Of a stretch of DNA of 13,887 nucleotides, positions 13,160 to 13,887 are shown piece by piece. Location of the stretch: assembly GCA_025058985.1 (NCBI GenBank), contig JANXEB010000002.1, positions 1 to 13,887 on the forward strand. Reading direction: 5' to 3'. The position numbers and the translations under genes are program-made. This stretch comes from Candidatus Aenigmatarchaeota archaeon. GTDB taxonomy: Archaea > Aenigmatarchaeota > Aenigmatarchaeia > CG10238-14 > SpSt-28. Each line of letters opens with the position of its first letter. The stretch's first letter is position 1. The notes under the pieces were generated by a model. The model was not told where the DNA came from. It made no database searches and was given only the letters and a program-made list of their open reading frames with translations.

Positions 13160-13887
13160 AATAAAAAATTGGAAAAGTCATAAAGAAAGTGTTTTGAACC
13201 TTGAAAATGGAATAAACTTAATTATTGGTAGTATGGGTAGTGGAAAAACTTCTATCTTAGATGCAATAGCATTTTCTCTATTTGGTTCTGTTTCTGGAAT
13301 AGGAAAACTAGAGCATTTAATAAAAGATAGACCAAGAAAAGAAGAGTATGCGAAAGTCGAGCTAAAATTTGTTCATAACAATGAAGAATATCTAATAGTT
13401 AGAAGAATAGAGAAAGATAAAACATATGCAGAAATCTATGTTAAAGGAGCTTTGAAAGAAAGTGGTAGTGAAAGAGTTAATAAGTTTATTGAGGAAATTC
13501 TAAAAATAAAATCTAAAACGTTTATGAATGTAATTTACTGCGAACAAAACAACATAGATTTATTTTTCAAGATTCCGCCACTGCAAAGAAGAGCTAAAAT
13601 AGATGAAATATTGTTTATAGATTTATTGGAAAAGGTTAGAGAAAATTCAATCACTCTATCGAACAAAATAAAAGATAAATTAGATAGTAAAAAGTCCGAA
13701 ATAAAAGATGCAGAAAAAGAGAAATTGATTAAAGAGAAAAATGAGAAAGAAGCTGATTTAAACAATATAAAAACGAAATATATTAAAAATCTTTCTATTC
13801 TAGAAGCAAAAAAGGAAGAACGTGAAAAACTTTCCAAAATAATTAGCGAAGCAGAAGAAAATCTTAGAATTCTAAATGAAATAAAAG
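13140..13887 (+). CDS. rad50: DNA double-strand break repair ATPase Rad50 (N-terminal part, runs off the window)
   Basis: The frame opens with an ATG at 13140, inside the last 20 bp of the phosphatase gene, and stays open for 249 codons to the right edge. The start MLIKEIKIKNWKSH, the Walker A GSMGSGKTS (30-38) and SILDAIAFSLFG (38-49) are Rad50/SMC-like. VIYCEQNNID (131-140) holds the Q-loop Gln136. From about residue 165 the sequence becomes a Lys/Glu-rich heptad-like coiled coil that would lead to the zinc hook. In the complex, ATP-driven Rad50 dimerisation gates Mre11 nuclease. The Walker A has SMGSGKT where most Rad50 proteins have xNGSGKS. The C-terminal half, with Walker B and the signature motif, lies beyond the window. 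Confidence 0.95.
   Translation, partial: MLIKEIKIKNWKSHKESVLNLENGINLIIGSMGSGKTSILDAIAFSLFGSVSGIGKLEHLIKDRPRKEEYAKVELKFVHNNEEYLIVRRIEKDKTYAEIYVKGALKESGSERVNKFIEEILKIKSKTFMNVIYCEQNNIDLFFKIPPLQRRAKIDEILFIDLLEKVRENSITLSNKIKDKLDSKKSEIKDAEKEKLIKEKNEKEADLNNIKTKYIKNLSILEAKKEEREKLSKIISEAEENLRILNEIK

Noticed and set aside
13535..13837. 100-codon minus-strand open frame near the right edge.
   Set aside because: It lies opposite the Rad50 coiled-coil coding region; the Ser/Phe-rich product is the antisense of Lys/Glu codons.

Overview
The window is a gene-dense, strongly AT-rich stretch of archaeal DNA. The gene content is archaeal: Rpo7 and Spt4 of the transcription machinery, a PCNA clamp, SecY followed by a DUF106 (YidC/EMC3-like) protein, SRP54, NreA, Mre11 and Rad50, and a TrmB-type regulator. 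Very low G+C, almost no intergenic DNA, many 4-24 bp gene overlaps, no clear Shine-Dalgarno sites and TATA-like boxes about 26-28 bp from start codons (implying leaderless mRNAs) suggest a reduced-genome archaeon, most likely of the DPANN/nanoarchaeal type. That placement is an inference; no rRNA is present. No tRNA, rRNA, CRISPR, insertion sequence or attachment site was seen.

Layout. (1) 1-1947, minus strand: four consecutive, overlapping or nearly abutting genes for small multi-pass membrane proteins. All share one sequence pattern (a membrane helix, then a basic loop ending in [F/L]G[E/D/K], then a second helix), so they look like ancient tandem duplicates. The first has a signal peptide and an external cysteine cluster. 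The last runs off the left edge. (2) 2000-4325: a DUF72 (YecE-like) gene on plus, overlapping tail-to-tail with an unrecognised 235-residue gene on minus, then a TrmB-family regulator on minus. (3) 4380-6432, plus: a tight operon of a PIN-domain protein, Rpo7, Spt4, a small probable OB-fold protein and PCNA. (4) 6435-8236, minus: secY and its DUF106 partner. (5) 8268-13887, plus: nreA, srp54, a DEDD-type exonuclease-like protein, mre11, an inositol-monophosphatase-family protein and the 5' part of rad50, which runs off the right edge. Rad50 begins inside the preceding gene at 13140.

Working together: SecY, DUF106 and SRP54 form the co-translational membrane insertion route. Rpo7 and Spt4 belong to RNA polymerase and its elongation factor. 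PCNA, NreA, Mre11, Rad50 and the exonuclease-like protein form a replication/repair set spread over two plus-strand blocks. The membrane-protein array is the least explained part and the best candidate for an undescribed complex.

Regulation: two divergent gene pairs (1947/2000 and 4325/4380) are separated by only 52-54 bp, with one AT-rich TATA-like element almost exactly midway, so a single core element may serve both directions. A third divergent pair (8236/8268) has only 31 bp and must have interlocked promoters. There is no gene-free stretch longer than 121 bp.
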